64,000 nt of DNA, taken from NCBI RefSeq assembly GCF_021869535.1, contig NW_026262712.1, positions 66,744,100 to 66,808,099 of the forward strand. Reading direction: 5' to 3'. Origin of the DNA: Mytilus californianus (Eukaryota; Mollusca; Bivalvia; Mytilida; Mytilidae). Under the pieces are notes generated by a model, which saw only the letters and a program-made list of their open reading frames with translations, did no database searches and was not told the origin of the DNA. Position numbers and translations under genes: made by a program. Positions 1 to 10,352 of this stretch are shown here, piece after piece; the first letter of the stretch is position 1, and each line of letters opens with the position of its first letter.

Positions 1-149
1 TTGTGTCGCTAAGAGAAGAAACAGGGAGATTATATCTAGGAACCAGTATGTAAACAAAACAAAATACCTATGAATATTAAGTATCTCCCCAAAAGAGCCG
101 TGGTTTGTGATTCAGCTGTATTTACAAAGTGCAACTGAATACTTTTTAT

Positions 150-800
150 TTCCCTATATATCTGTCATGTCAAACTTTACCAATATGAAGATAACAACCA
201 CTGACCAAAATCTGGTCCTCAACACTTTGGAACACAAAATCTGGTCCTCAACACTTTGGAACACAAAATCTGGTCCTCAACACTTTGGAACACAAAATCT
301 GGTCCTCAACACATCGGAACACAAAATCTGGTCCTCAACACATTGGAACACAAACTGACTTTATCTCAGATGTATTTTGGTTATTACATCTGTATCACTT
401 TGATAAAAAAGTTCTGTTCAGGTTGTTCAAATTCGAGAGAGAAAAAACTCATTTGCCGGTAAAGCCAAAATCCAAATATGGAAAAATTTCCCTATATCTC
501 TGTCATGTCAAACTTTACCAATATGAAGATAACAACCACTCACCCAAATCTGGTCCTCAACACTTTGGAACACAAAATCTGGTCCTCAACACAACGGAAC
601 ACAAAATCTGGTCCTCAACACATCGGAACACAAAATCTGGTCCTCAACACATTGGACACAAACTGACTTTATCTCAGATGTTATTTTGGTTATTAAATCT
701 GTATCACTTTAATAAAAAATTTATGTTCAGGTTGTTCAAATTCGAGAGAGAAAAAACTCATTTGCCGGTAAAGCCAAAATCAAAATATGGAAAACTCTAC
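150..800 (+). repeat. 29-bp minisatellite inside a two-copy higher-order repeat
   Basis: A 29-bp unit starting CTGGTCCTCAACACWTTGG is repeated five times from 212 to about 353 and four times from about 550 to 655. The arrays lie in a larger duplicated block that also carries the leader (TCATGTCAAACTTTACC at 166 and 504) and the trailer (TTTGCCGGTAAAGCCAAAAT at 452 and 761). Leader offset is 338 bp and trailer offset 309 bp, so the second block is exactly one 29-bp unit shorter. Because 29 is not a multiple of 3, the array is open in several frames and gives repetitive ORFs up to 177 codons, which I regard as spurious. Single-base variants between units (ACTTTGG, ACATCGG, ACAACGG, ACATTGG) show that the array is not newly formed. 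Confidence 0.93.
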
Positions 801-1116
801 AGTGTTTGCAAAAAATAATGAATTTATTTCAACTTAACGCCATGGTGGTTTTAAATTATATCATTGTAAAAGTCCCTTGTTTCCTCAGACATACCATCAA
901 CACTTGTTTATGTCGTTTGAGACAATTCAGTATTTGTCTAGAAAAAAACTACACCTTTGATATATGATGATTTTAAATTATTACCTATGTCATGTACTGC
1001 ATCATTTCTTTAGTTGACGAATGGGGATTTCCTTTTATAATTGTGGATACAGAATAAGGTTTCACCTTGTTTGGCCTGTATGCTATTTATTAGGTTTTAG
1101 TTATTAAACATTTTTC
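801..1116. other. AT-rich stretch, no gene seen
   Basis: No ORF of note, no splice-flanked open block and no repeat that I recognise. Confidence 0.6.
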
Positions 1117-1195
1117 GCTGGGTCGATACTACTGCTAGTGGACTATTAGTCAGCGGGGCTATCATCAGCTAGTCAGTACTGACATGATTTACAAC
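1117..1195 (+). repeat. R1 dispersed repeat, 5' module only, degraded
   Basis: The string GGGTCGATACTACTGCTAGTGG followed by GTCAGTACTGACATGA matches, with several changes, the 5' module of R1 seen in the reverse sense at 2570-2635. The rest of R1 is absent. Confidence 0.5.
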
Positions 1196-1214
1196 AAAGC
1201 TAACCTTTCTAGAA

Positions 1215-1400
1215 TAATTTAATTGAGAATGATATCACTGTTCACTGTATTTTATATTGCCAGGAGTTACACGACGGGAACACGTATTTATCGTTATGTA
1301 TCACGTGTGTTTACTCCCGTCAGTTTTTTTTGTAGAGCTCATGTTGCTCAGTCTTTAAGTTTTCAGTGTAATGTTTTGCGAAAACATCTTCTTTTGAAAA
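1215..1400 (+). repeat. R4 dispersed repeat (GTTGCTCAGTCT family), degraded
   Basis: Contains AGGAGTTACACGACGGGAAC and, further on, CTCATGTTGCTCAGTCTTTA, the R4 signature shared with 22619, 46826 and 61140. It abuts an R3 fragment. Confidence 0.6.
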
Positions 1401-1404
1401 AAAA

Positions 1405-1600
1405 AACAAATTGGCCTTGTCGTTTGTCTGTAATGGCTGCCTTTACCAAGTTAGGATTATGTCAGTTGTTTTCCATTCGTTTCGTTTTTTGATAACGTTT
1501 GATTTTGTCAGTTTTTATGGACTTCCCCTTTTTGAATATACCTTGGAGATCGGTATTTTAGTTATACTTTATTTCTTCTCCGACATAAGATGTTACGACT
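1405..1600 (-). repeat. R3 dispersed repeat, reverse orientation
   Basis: GTCAGTTGTTTTCCATTCGT, then a pyrimidine-rich tract and CCTTGGAGATCGGTATTTT, match R3 copies at 27600, 48840 and 52720. ORFs crossing it are translations of the repeat. Confidence 0.65.
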
Positions 1601-2310
1601 ATTTTGATACCATCTTATTTTTCATTTATTACTTCCGCATATGTATCCTCGAACCTGTTTGACGGTTATCAACGAGTTTCAAAGAATAATCGTAAAGATG
1701 ACGCTATGGGTTGCAGTAAGTTGTAGACATTGAAACTCATTGATAAATACCTTTTAGCTTTTATAAGGATAAAGAACAGCATTTAAAAGCAAAAAAAAAA
1801 AAAAAAAAAAAAAAAATGAAAGTGTTTTCAACTACATGGACCGGCATGGTTTATTATTATCAAATTGATTGACTCTAAATTTCTTAAAAAAATACTTTGA
1901 TTCCATGACTGTAAATTTCTTAGAAATACTTTGATTTCAAATAAAATAAGGGGAGGAACAATAATTACGACTTTGAGATTGGGTTGTTTTTTCTTGTTCC
2001 TGTATATATTGAATTTGTTTTTGAATAAAGTCGAACAAATTGTTTGTTCCGAAAAAAGACCTCTCCCTTTTCCGGTGCCTTATAGAATTCATTGACATTT
2101 TGATATTCTGAACGTATAAATTAAACAAGGTTTCATCAACTTTCGGGATTTGTGCTCCTGATGCAAACAAATTCAGGGGAAATAATCGTACTCCTTTTTT
2201 ATAATAACCCCAAATAAATCTTCAGACTCGTCATGCTGAAGTAAGTTTTTTTAAGTAGGTATTCCGTCTGTAAATCAGGTTATTAACAATAAACTAACCA
2301 TAGACACCGC
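1601..2310. other. AT-rich stretch with a poly-A run
   Basis: Holds an uninterrupted run of 26 A at 1791-1816, preceded by AGCATTTAAAAGC. It could be the tail of an unrecognised retroposed sequence, since no canonical AATAAA lies just upstream. A 77-codon minus-strand ORF (1937-2170) has no recognisable motif. Confidence 0.5.
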
Positions 2311-2640
2311 GACTGAAATTTTGTACGCCAGACGCTCGTTTCGTCTACAAAAGACTCATAAGTGACGCTCATATAAAAAAGTAAAAAAAGTCCAATCAAA
2401 ATACGAAATTGAAGAGCATTGAGGACCTAAAATTCGTAAGCTTTTGCCAAATACAGCTAAAGTAATCTTTTCCTTGGGTAGAACATCCTTTTTATTTCGA
2501 AAAATTCAAAGTATTGTAAACAGTAAATTTATAATTATGGCCATATCGGTGATAATTCATGTCAACACAGAAGTGCTGACTACTAGGCTGGTGATGCCAA
2601 TGGGGAGGAAACCTCCACCAGCAGTGGTCCCAGCTGTTTT
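2311..2640 (-). repeat. R1 dispersed repeat, near full length, reverse orientation
   Basis: Read on the minus strand it runs from the 5' module (CCACTGCTGGTGGAGG...) through GTTGACATGAATTATCACCG and CAATGCTCTTCAATTTCG to the core TTTTGTAGACGAAACGAGCG and GGCGTACAAAATTT. This order is the same in the copies at 33863 and 57225, so it defines the family. Confidence 0.85.
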
Positions 2641-3224
2641 CATGGAATGACATGACGAGATCCATTCAACCATTTTTATTTTTCAAATCAAAATACCAAC
2701 GTACTAGTATGTCGTTTCTGGTGACTAAACGAGGTCATTTTTGGTATTGACAATTTTTACTTTTGCATGACTGAAGTAATGGCCCTTGATTGATTGGAAA
2801 GTTACACTTTATTAGTTAATGTCGATTTCATGTGATAACTTGAGAATGCTTGGTCAAATCCTTTCCAAATTTCAATTTAGAATTAAGAAGATGTGGTATG
2901 ATTGCAATGACTGAATGAGACAACTATCCAACAGAGACAAAATGACGATGTTGTTTCTAAGGAAAGATGGATCAATAAGTAAATTGCTGTTTGTTGTCTT
3001 TTGACAGCCTCTTGTTTTAAATGAATTGAAAAACAAAGTTGATAATTTTGATGAATTGTTAAAAGGATAGATCAAATGTTCAAATATATATATAATATGA
3101 AAATATGTAAATTATTTCTAATTTTAAAAATTTAGTTTTTTTTGCTGGTGAACGAAGATAGGGATGAAATTGACTGGATTTGTTGATATGGCACAGTTCG
3201 TTATTTATCAATCTTTGTCATTTT
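2641..3224. other. AT-rich stretch with an R2 fragment
   Basis: From 2880 to about 2955 there is a partial R2 copy (AAGAAGATGTGGTATGATTG, GAGACAACTATCCAACAGAG). The rest shows nothing I can name. Confidence 0.55.
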
Positions 3225-3428
3225 TCAATGGGACCACTGAGTGGAAGTTGTTGAACAGACTGGCTTCTCACCTTTATCATTGCGATTGATAGAACAGAAA
3301 TATTCACATGAAAGCACATGGAACCATGACCCAATTTGGGTGTGGGTAAAACCTTTATTAAGCGGGGCACCAGCATACGATGTCCTTATTTGACGAGGCC
3401 GTAGACTAAGCATACTTTCCAAGTTCAT
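3225..3428 (-). CDS. short ORF of unknown function, coding-like composition
   Basis: A 67-codon ORF with a mixed amino-acid composition that is less AT-driven than most frames here. It contains the strings LRPRQIRTSYAGAPLNKGF and HTQIGSWFHVLSCEYFCSIN and four cysteines. It starts at ATG and ends at TGA, with an in-frame stop four codons upstream of the ATG. I see no signal peptide, membrane segment or known domain. It could be a terminal exon, a fragment of an old transposon gene, or chance. Nothing next to it supports a gene model: no convincing acceptor precedes it and no polyadenylation signal follows closely. Confidence 0.15.
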   Translation of the reverse strand: MNLESMLSLRPRQIRTSYAGAPLNKGFTHTQIGSWFHVLSCEYFCSINRNDKGEKPVCSTTSTQWSH

Positions 3429-4344
3429 TACAGTTTCTTACAAAAATTACATTCCGGCATGTATCAATTTCAAAAAGCTTTTTCTTACTTGAATTGTTAG
3501 TTACATAGTGTGAACCCCATATGGAATTTACTGACCCCATATATATTGTATTAGGTCACTAGCACACTGTTTAACGAATTTATCTTACCGACAATCTTAA
3601 TACATTGTGTATGTGGCATTTAGACTAGTGGCCTATCAAAGTGATCAAGTCTTCAATATTAAGAACCAACTTCCATTGGTCTATACAAACACAAATTCCA
3701 ACAATAGCAACTTGTTAGCTTTAAATGTGTTTTCTGCTTTTATTTCAATCGTTCATCATCAATTTCTTCGTCTGTTGACACCTTTCAGATTTTTTCTCAA
3801 CACCGTGTTGTTTTGACAAAGGGTCTTACACCACTACTAATCGTGTATTGAAATAAACCACGCCTACTACCCCCTTATGAAATATACAAGGTCTCCAAGC
3901 GGTTGCTTTTAACCAATCATATCCCTAGAAATGTATAGGAGTTAACTTGAAGATAAGATATATTACCATTTCACTAACATTTTCTTTTAAAATTAAGGTT
4001 AAGAAACACATCTAAATTCGAGTCAGTAACTCTACATTTGTCTTGATATTTTTATTTAACTTATGACCAGGAACACAAAATTAAACGAAATCACAATAAG
4101 AATAAAACAAACTACAACAATAAAGACCGAATACTGTGTCACAAAAAAAACACTTTGATTAAGTAGAATTTGTATTAAACTTGACAATTATTGTACTTCT
4201 ACAATAGGAAGAATATGCATATGTCGACCGGAAGTTTATAAAAACATAGAAGCCACGGAAATGGGTCGATAACAGTTTATTTGATAACTGAAGATACTTA
4301 GTCTAGTCAATATAACGTGGCATTTTTATGGATACAGCTTATAT
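3429..4344. other. AT-rich stretch, no gene seen
   Basis: A 69-codon ORF at 3607-3816 has no recognisable motif. The string ACCCCATAT occurs twice (near 3514 and 3533). No recognised repeat. Confidence 0.55.
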
Positions 4345-4430
4345 AGAAATTTGTTTTGCATGCACACGTATAAAAATTGCGGTTTTTATCCAACGCAATC
4401 ATAGGTTTGAACGTTGTTTTCAATTTAGAC

Positions 4431-4432
<2 letters not shown>
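4345..4432 (+). repeat. 88-bp block repeated at 26319-26407, with hairpin
   Basis: This block and 26319-26407 differ at only about four positions, one of them a 1-base indel. Both contain ATTGCG and CGCAAT separated by 12 bases, giving a perfect 6-bp stem. Similarity ends sharply on both sides. The reading frames differ between the two copies, so conservation is not at the protein level. Confidence 0.85.

Positions 4433-4436
<4 letters not shown>

Positions 4437-4496
<60 letters not shown>
4437..4496. repeat. (AT)30 microsatellite
   Basis: Sixty uninterrupted bases of alternating A and T directly after the 88-bp block. They produce the poly-Ile-Tyr ORFs on both strands. Confidence 0.98.
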
Positions 4497-4500
<4 letters not shown>

Positions 4501-6479
4501 TAGAACACACCCGCAACATCGCAGGTCCGTGAATAAAGTACCTACGCCTTATTTTAAGCCATGAATTTTAGTATTCGTATTGTCATCTGATAAAGTCATG
4601 CTGATTATAAGATACACAGTTTTCTGTGCTTTCAAGATCTTTCTGTTTGCACCCGTCCTGGTTTTCTTCCTACAACTGGAAACTACATGTAATATATTCT
4701 ATTTGTATCGGTATCGGATTCGACCCGGAACTTGTTAATAATTGGTAATATTAATTATGTGGAAAACAAAAGGGCCTGGAATGGTGTAATTTGTAATCAA
4801 CACCATTGTCCTATATTAGTTATATATAAAGTTGAATTCTTTGATTCGTCGTTTTTGCGTCATGTCAGCTAACAAATTGAACCTCGTTATTTACGTAGTA
4901 TAGATATATGTTCCTCTGTTATGTCTTATTTTTTTAGAGGACAAATAAAAAAAAATATCCATAGGCAAATAGAAGTTGAAGTCAAATGATGGCATGACTA
5001 TCTTCTTATGGAACTTGTTTTAGTATCCATGGCAAGCGTCGTTTAACATCAAATTTATGAAAATTTGGAAGCTTTTCGAATAATTTGCAAGAATTTTTTT
5101 TCCATGTGTTTCAAAATTTAAATTGTAAATATGCACACTTCAGTTATTCATAAATAAATTGAAAAAATATATATTATACCCATACATCCAATCACAACTT
5201 TCCAAAGTTAACTTCCATCTAGAAAAATGAAAAACTACTTTCTTCCTATAGTGGAGTATTGCGGAACACGAACGGAACGGATATGAAGTGTGTTCTTTCC
5301 ACATGCTCTGATGTTACCAGGTTTAATGATAGCTTACTTATAAATATCATCAATAGCCCACTACCTGTAATATTTTAAGAATTTACGAACACATGTTTCT
5401 CCCTTCATGCTGCAAAATAGCCACACCTGACATCAAAATATGGATTATTGGATGATTTCAATTATTTAGCGGATTATTTTACAAAAGACAGTAAATGATT
5501 CTCGTGCTCATATATTCTAAAATCAGTACATTACATACTATCATGTCAGGCTATCTGTTTTTTGTTCGTGTGTTCGACTATTTTCTCGGAAACTCGATTG
5601 TATGTGACTGGTATGATGTAGTGTGGACTGCCCAGTATTTTTAATAATTTATGCTATCCTTTTTGATAAATAATTACTCCTTCAAAAAACGGAATTTCTA
5701 CATCACTAAATGAAATTGTTGTAACATAACTGTTATTTGTATATTTTTGTTCACGGAATAAAAATCATTACAGAAGATCGGTCGTCACCAATTCTACAAG
5801 TTATTAAATCATTTCACATGCAGTGCAGCAGACGTGGAGAAATAGCAGCAAATCAGACCAATAAATACATTAATTCAAATGGTATTTGCATACTATATTA
5901 TTTATTATTGTTTTTCTGTGGATGGAAAATCTAAGTCTCCCGCAAAATAATGACAAACATATGATCTTTCCTCCAATTTAAATAACAAACGACGGAATAT
6001 CTGTTAAAATATTCAATTTTGCAACAAAACAAACTTGAAATCAACAACTGCAAACAGCTACACGAAGCAGTTATATACATTTCAAATTTTCTGAAGTGTA
6101 AAAAGCTTTGAAAAAGTAAACCCACGGGAATGTGACGAAATGTAACAGATAAATTTTGTACAATGTGCAGTTTTATATCATATATTTTGTCAGAGTGTTG
6201 TTTTTAAGAAGGTTTACATAGCAGAACACGGACTTTGTCATTTCTATACTCGAGCAACTTGATTTAAAATAAATGCTGTAGTTTGTAATTTAGTTGGAAT
6301 GAAAATTCGAAGACATTTTTGGGGTGTTAATTCAATCTATTGAAATCTCAGATTTTTAACTGCAATGATATTGTGTATGCCAGTTTAGATTTATAGAAGT
6401 TGCATTATACAATAATTTGATTGCAATCATTTTATATGTACTTTATAATAGTTGTTTTATCTTTTCATATTGTTCATAT
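4497..6479. other. AT-rich unique DNA, no gene seen
   Basis: Nearly 2 kb without a recognised repeat or plausible exon. ORFs at 5737-5934 (+) and 5931-6125 (-) are short, overlap at their ends and lack motifs. Confidence 0.55.
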
Positions 6480-6720
6480 TTTTATGCCCCACCTACGATA
6501 GTTATGTTTTCTGGTCTGTGCGTCCGTTCGTTCGTCCGTCCGCGCGTCTCTCCCGCTTCAGGTTAAAGGTTTTGGTCAAGGTAGTTTTTGATGAAGTTGA
6601 AGTCCAATCAACTTGAAACTTAGTACACATGTTTCCTATGATATGATCTTTCTAATTTTAATGCCAAATTAGAGTTTTGACCCCAATTTCACGGTCATAA
6701 CTCATAAATATTTGACCTTT
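6480..6720 (+). repeat. R8 dispersed repeat (TATGCCCC...GTCCGTCC family), short array
   Basis: Starts TTTTTATGCCCCACCTACGA, followed by a short (CGTC)n tract and then TTGATGAAGTTGAAGTCC, CAACTTGAAACTTAGTACAC and AATGCCAAATTAGAGTTTTG. The same head and tail strings occur at 8693 and 17520-17665, and I remember this arrangement as common in bivalve DNA. Confidence 0.75.
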
Positions 6721-7254
6721 AAATGGCATAATACATAAAAAAACGATTATTGTTTGACCAGCTATTATCCTTGAACATGTAAAACATTGCATAATGATTA
6801 TTTTGAGTTGTTTTAGAGAAGCTATTTGAAGATTGTAACATCATTCGATAAATGTCCTACAGTGAAAGAAAAAAAATATAATTGATAAATTTGCATACAA
6901 ACTACATGCTTTTGGTTGGAGAAACCTCTTTGTTAAGTAGAATTTGTCATCCACATCACAAAACGGCAACTGCATTGCTTAGAGCTAGCTTATTGTGGGC
7001 ATAAAAGAATAAATGCCTTAATATATACATGTCAATTTATTCAACATAATTTTTGATTTGATATTTGTTATAATTCGGTTATTCAAAGTACAGGCATCTC
7101 AAATTTGTACTTTTGTAAACGATTAGGAAGCAAATTGGATAATTGGTGAATATTTCATTTGTAATTACTGTGAGGAAAGTACAAATATAATAGTATTCAT
7201 TAAAAATGATTAATATATCTTTATTTATAAATAAGATTGTCTTTTGATAACATT
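6721..7254. other. AT-rich unique DNA, no gene seen
   Basis: No recognised repeat, RNA gene or exon-like block. Confidence 0.55.
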
Positions 7255-7450
7255 ACATTAAAGGGTGGAAGAAACCAAAGGGAAATAAAAATTCATAAAG
7301 TGAAAGAGAGACAGACGAAATCATGCAAAAAAAAAAATCAACTGAAAAGCGACCAAAAGACAAACAGCTCTCTACAAAAACTATACAAAAAATGGAGACA
7401 GAGTAACACAAACCCTTCTGAAAACAGGGGTTGAACTTAGGTGCTCCCGC
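7255..7450 (-). repeat. R4 dispersed repeat, reverse orientation, degraded
   Basis: AACACAAACCCTTCTGAAAACAGG followed by GGTGCTCCCGCAG is a diverged reverse copy of the R4 segment seen clearly at 25480-25530. Confidence 0.5.
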
Positions 7451-7557
7451 AGATTTAACAAATTATTTTCTATTTCAACTCTCTGTTATATATGTTTTCC
7501 TGTATTTAAATTACAAGGACGATCGAATTATAACTTATTCGTACGGTTTTCAATATA

Positions 7558-7672
7558 TAAATAAGAAGATGGGAAATGATTGCCAATGAAACAAGTATCC
7601 ACCAGAGTTCAAATGAAGTGGATGTTAGCAATTATAGACAATAATGAGAAAAAACCCATACAGAAGTTGCTT
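7558..7672 (+). repeat. R2 dispersed repeat, partial
   Basis: AAGAAGATGGGAAATGATTG, CCACCAGAGTTCAAATGAAG, GGATGTTAGCAATTATAGAC and AAAAAACCCATAC follow the R2 order. The copy stops before the GGCCTGA segment. Confidence 0.85.
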
Positions 7673-8329
7673 CTCAAAATTTCAGCTAACAAAGTATACA
7701 GAGCAAGCTTTTCTATATTTATGGAGATCATAATTGTCGTTTAAAATACAAGATTAGTTCTTATAGGATACAATGATAACAAAAAAAAAACAAACAAACA
7801 AAAAAACGATACTAGTCAATTTTTATTTTTTTTTTGTCGTTTTGCCTCATTGACGTATACACTACATCTCCAATAATTCGAACTACTTGTAAAAGACGAT
7901 AAACATTTCACAATATACAGAGACAAAATTTAGTAGTATGTCCAAGCTCACAAAGTGCAAAACGTGTTCTAACTGGAATCATCAAGGTTTTCGTCTCTCG
8001 ATTGAGACAATTGAGAAACGTGTTGTTAAGTCTTGTCCTGAATTACCCTCAATGTTGATTTGCAAATTTGGAAATCAAGTTATGAGGCAGATTTTACTGC
8101 AGCTGTTGTATGTGTTGTTTCAAGTTCGTTAGGATAGATTCAGTCACCAAGTTTAAGTGACTTGGCACGGGAATGCTTGTGTGTTTGAATGACACAACTT
8201 TTGAAGTTGTCCCCTACTGTCTGTTGGTGAGGGTATGTGTGTCTCGTAGGTAGTTTATTTACGTTAAATGTCATCTATATCTAATTGAAGATTTAGTGTA
8301 CAGACTTTTAAAACAAGGAGACTTTTGAA
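7673..8329. other. AT-rich stretch, no gene seen
   Basis: A 64-codon ORF at 7938-8132 has no recognisable motif. No repeat recognised. Confidence 0.5.
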
Positions 8330-8590
8330 ATGATTGGCAATGAGACAACTATCAAACAGCGTCAAATTTAAGTCGATTTAAGCAACTATTATAGATCATC
8401 GTAAGGCCTTCAACAATGAGCAAAATATATACCGTATAGTCAGCTATAAATGACCTGACATGACAAAATGTGAAACAATTAAAAAAAAAACATACGGCCT
8501 GATTTTTGATAAAACAATATAAACGAAAAACAAATATGAATAGCAGCAACCAACATCAACCACTGAATAACAGGCTCCTGTCTCAGTTCA
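8330..8590 (+). repeat. R2 dispersed repeat, long copy
   Basis: Carries GGCAATGAGACAACTATC, CGTAAGGCCTTCAACAATGA, CCGTATAGTCAGCTATAAA, GGCCTGATTTTTGATAAAAC and ACCACTGAATAACAGGCTCC in R2 order. Overlapping ORFs on both strands are translations of it. Confidence 0.9.
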
Positions 8591-8692
8591 TATACAAATT
8601 TATCTTACCTCCTATACACTTCTTGGAGTATAATTGGTTACAAGCGAACACGTGGAAACCGCGTATATTTAATATTTGGTCAGTGGGCGTGT

Positions 8693-8947
8693 TTTTTATG
8701 CCCCCGCCGTAGGCGAAGGGGCATTAAGTGTTATCATTGACCGTCCGTCCGCCGTCCATCCGTCCGTCCGTCCGTCCGTCCGTCCGTCCGTCCATCCGTC
8801 CGTCCGTCCGTCCGTCCGTCCATCCGTCCGTCCGTCCGTCCGTCTGTCCTTCAAGCCGTCCATTTTAGTTTCCACACTCTTTCTTAAGTTTGCCTCATGC
8901 AAATTTAAAAAAAATCATACACTATGCTCGGAACCAAAACTTTGCAT
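8693..8947 (+). repeat. R8 dispersed repeat with expanded (CCGT)n tract
   Basis: Head TTTTTATGCCCCCGCCGTAG, then CGAAGGGGCATTAAG, then a (CCGT)n tract, then a tail that begins CATTTTAGTTTCCACACTC. The copy is interrupted at 8948 by a TTAA-flanked MITE. Confidence 0.8.
8741..8850 (+). repeat. (CCGT)n microsatellite with CCAT interruptions
   Basis: About 26 tetranucleotide units with isolated CCAT variants near 8756, 8792 and 8821. Translation gives repeating Ser-Val-Arg-Pro on one strand and Asp-Gly-Arg-Thr on the other, which explains two ORFs here. Confidence 0.95.
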
Positions 8948-9353
8948 TTAAGGATGTTCGCTACTCTGTTTCAAAATAATAAGCTTTTTAAAAGACTGTT
9001 ATAAATTGATAGTATATAGATAAAGGAACTAAAAAAGCAGATAAAAATGAAGGGTCCGTGTGCTTGTTTTCGAGATATAAGCCATTGAAAATTTGGCAGG
9101 AAATGACTCTCTCTAGATTTTTCATACATTTAACATTGGCACCTTTTTCTTTCAAAAACAATGAAAAAATAACAACGAAGGATTTTATAAGATTTTCAAA
9201 TATGGCTTTTTAAACTATATATAATAAAATTATGAAAAGAAAAGAAGGGGTTAGCGGGCAAAATTGTTAATGGCACTACATGTACATGGATAAAACCAGA
9301 GAATTCCGAATATCTAGCAAAAAATCAAAAACAAGAGGAGCGAACATCCTTAA
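8948..9353. mobile_element. TTAA-flanked MITE, 398 bp
   Basis: The ends are inverted: GGATGTTCGCTACTCT at 8952 and AGAGGAGCGAACATCC ending at 9349, with one mismatch in 16. TTAA lies immediately outside both ends (8948-8951 and 9350-9353), the target duplication typical of piggyBac- and Kolobok-type DNA transposons. There is no ORF of size, so it is non-autonomous. Assignment to either superfamily is inference from the TTAA duplication alone. Confidence 0.85.
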
Positions 9354-10140
9354 AACTAAATCAAGAGATTTTACTGTATTTGAATCTATTGAAATAAGGC
9401 ATATATGATGCATCTCGAAATTTAATTTCGTTCAAAGATGTTCATTCACTAATCTGTCTGTGATGGTAATTTTACTGGTGCTTAGCAGCATCTTCTGACT
9501 ACATTTCCTTTAATATAATGATTCTTTTTTGTCTTAGTATCTTCGCAAATTACAAAGTTATAGCATTTTAAATGCCACCACCTTCAATTATTCATGAATT
9601 CTTGAATAACTTATATCCTATAACACCACATAAACGAAATTCAAATGTTAAAGTCAACTTTCCTTAGTGCAGTAAGTTAAATTAGTTAAATGATGAGTGC
9701 ATGCAATTTTGAAACCCATAAATCCTTGTGACTTCATAAAGCAATCACTGCCGAAACAGTTTGTGTAGTATAAATACAACAAAGCTGTAACGTTTTGTTA
9801 AACAATTAAACATCTGTGCGGTGAATAATTTCTAAAAGTTGACTCTTTGAGACATTTTTGTAAACCACTTAGACGGATGTATATATTCCGTCAAGATGGT
9901 TTAGAAACGACGTTTTAATCAAATCAGTCATCGTATATGGTAACTTGTTGCTGAGCAATCACAACTATTTGTGTACAGGCTTCCTTTAATTGACTAACAG
10001 TTACAGGTTACTGACACGATCAAAAAATCGAAAAACACAAATTTTCCGACCCCTCTCATCCTTGATCTTGCTGGAAGTCGCTTTTAACACAAGTTGATTC
10101 TGTATTAGTCTTTTCTTTTGTCAAAGATTCGTATGTAGCG
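9354..10140. other. AT-rich unique DNA, no gene seen
   Basis: If R8 continues after the MITE I cannot recognise its tail. No exon-like block. Confidence 0.5.
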
Positions 10141-10352
10141 TTCTGTGCATTCGACGATACGATTTTCCATCCGATTTGATACCGTCGCCCATATAAATCG
10201 TACAGCTTTCTGTGCACTCGACGATACGATTTTCCATTTGATTAACCAAACGACAACCGATTTTAGTGTTCACATGACGCGATTTTTGTCGAAACGACAT
10301 TATAGGTAAACATTCGAATGGAAATCGGATCGAAAATCGTACCGTATAAACC
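10141..10352. repeat. tandem plus inverted repeat with CGATACGATTTTCCAT core
   Basis: TTCTGTGCATTCGACGATAC at 10141 recurs at 10208 (67-bp offset) with two or three changes. At 10318-10343 the core returns inverted (TGGAAATCGGATCGAAAATC). The arrangement suggests a small inverted-repeat element whose left arm was duplicated. Confidence 0.7.

Noticed and set aside
285-818. 177-codon plus-strand ORF
   Set aside because: It is a translation of the 29-bp minisatellite and its duplicated flanks. Repeat phase shifts through all frames, and overlapping frames are equally open.
4307-4564. Poly-Ile-Tyr ORFs on both strands
   Set aside because: Translations of the (AT)30 tract.
8676-8951. Ser-Val-Arg-Pro and Asp-Gly-Arg-Thr repeat ORFs
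   Set aside because: Translations of the (CCGT)n microsatellite on the two strands.
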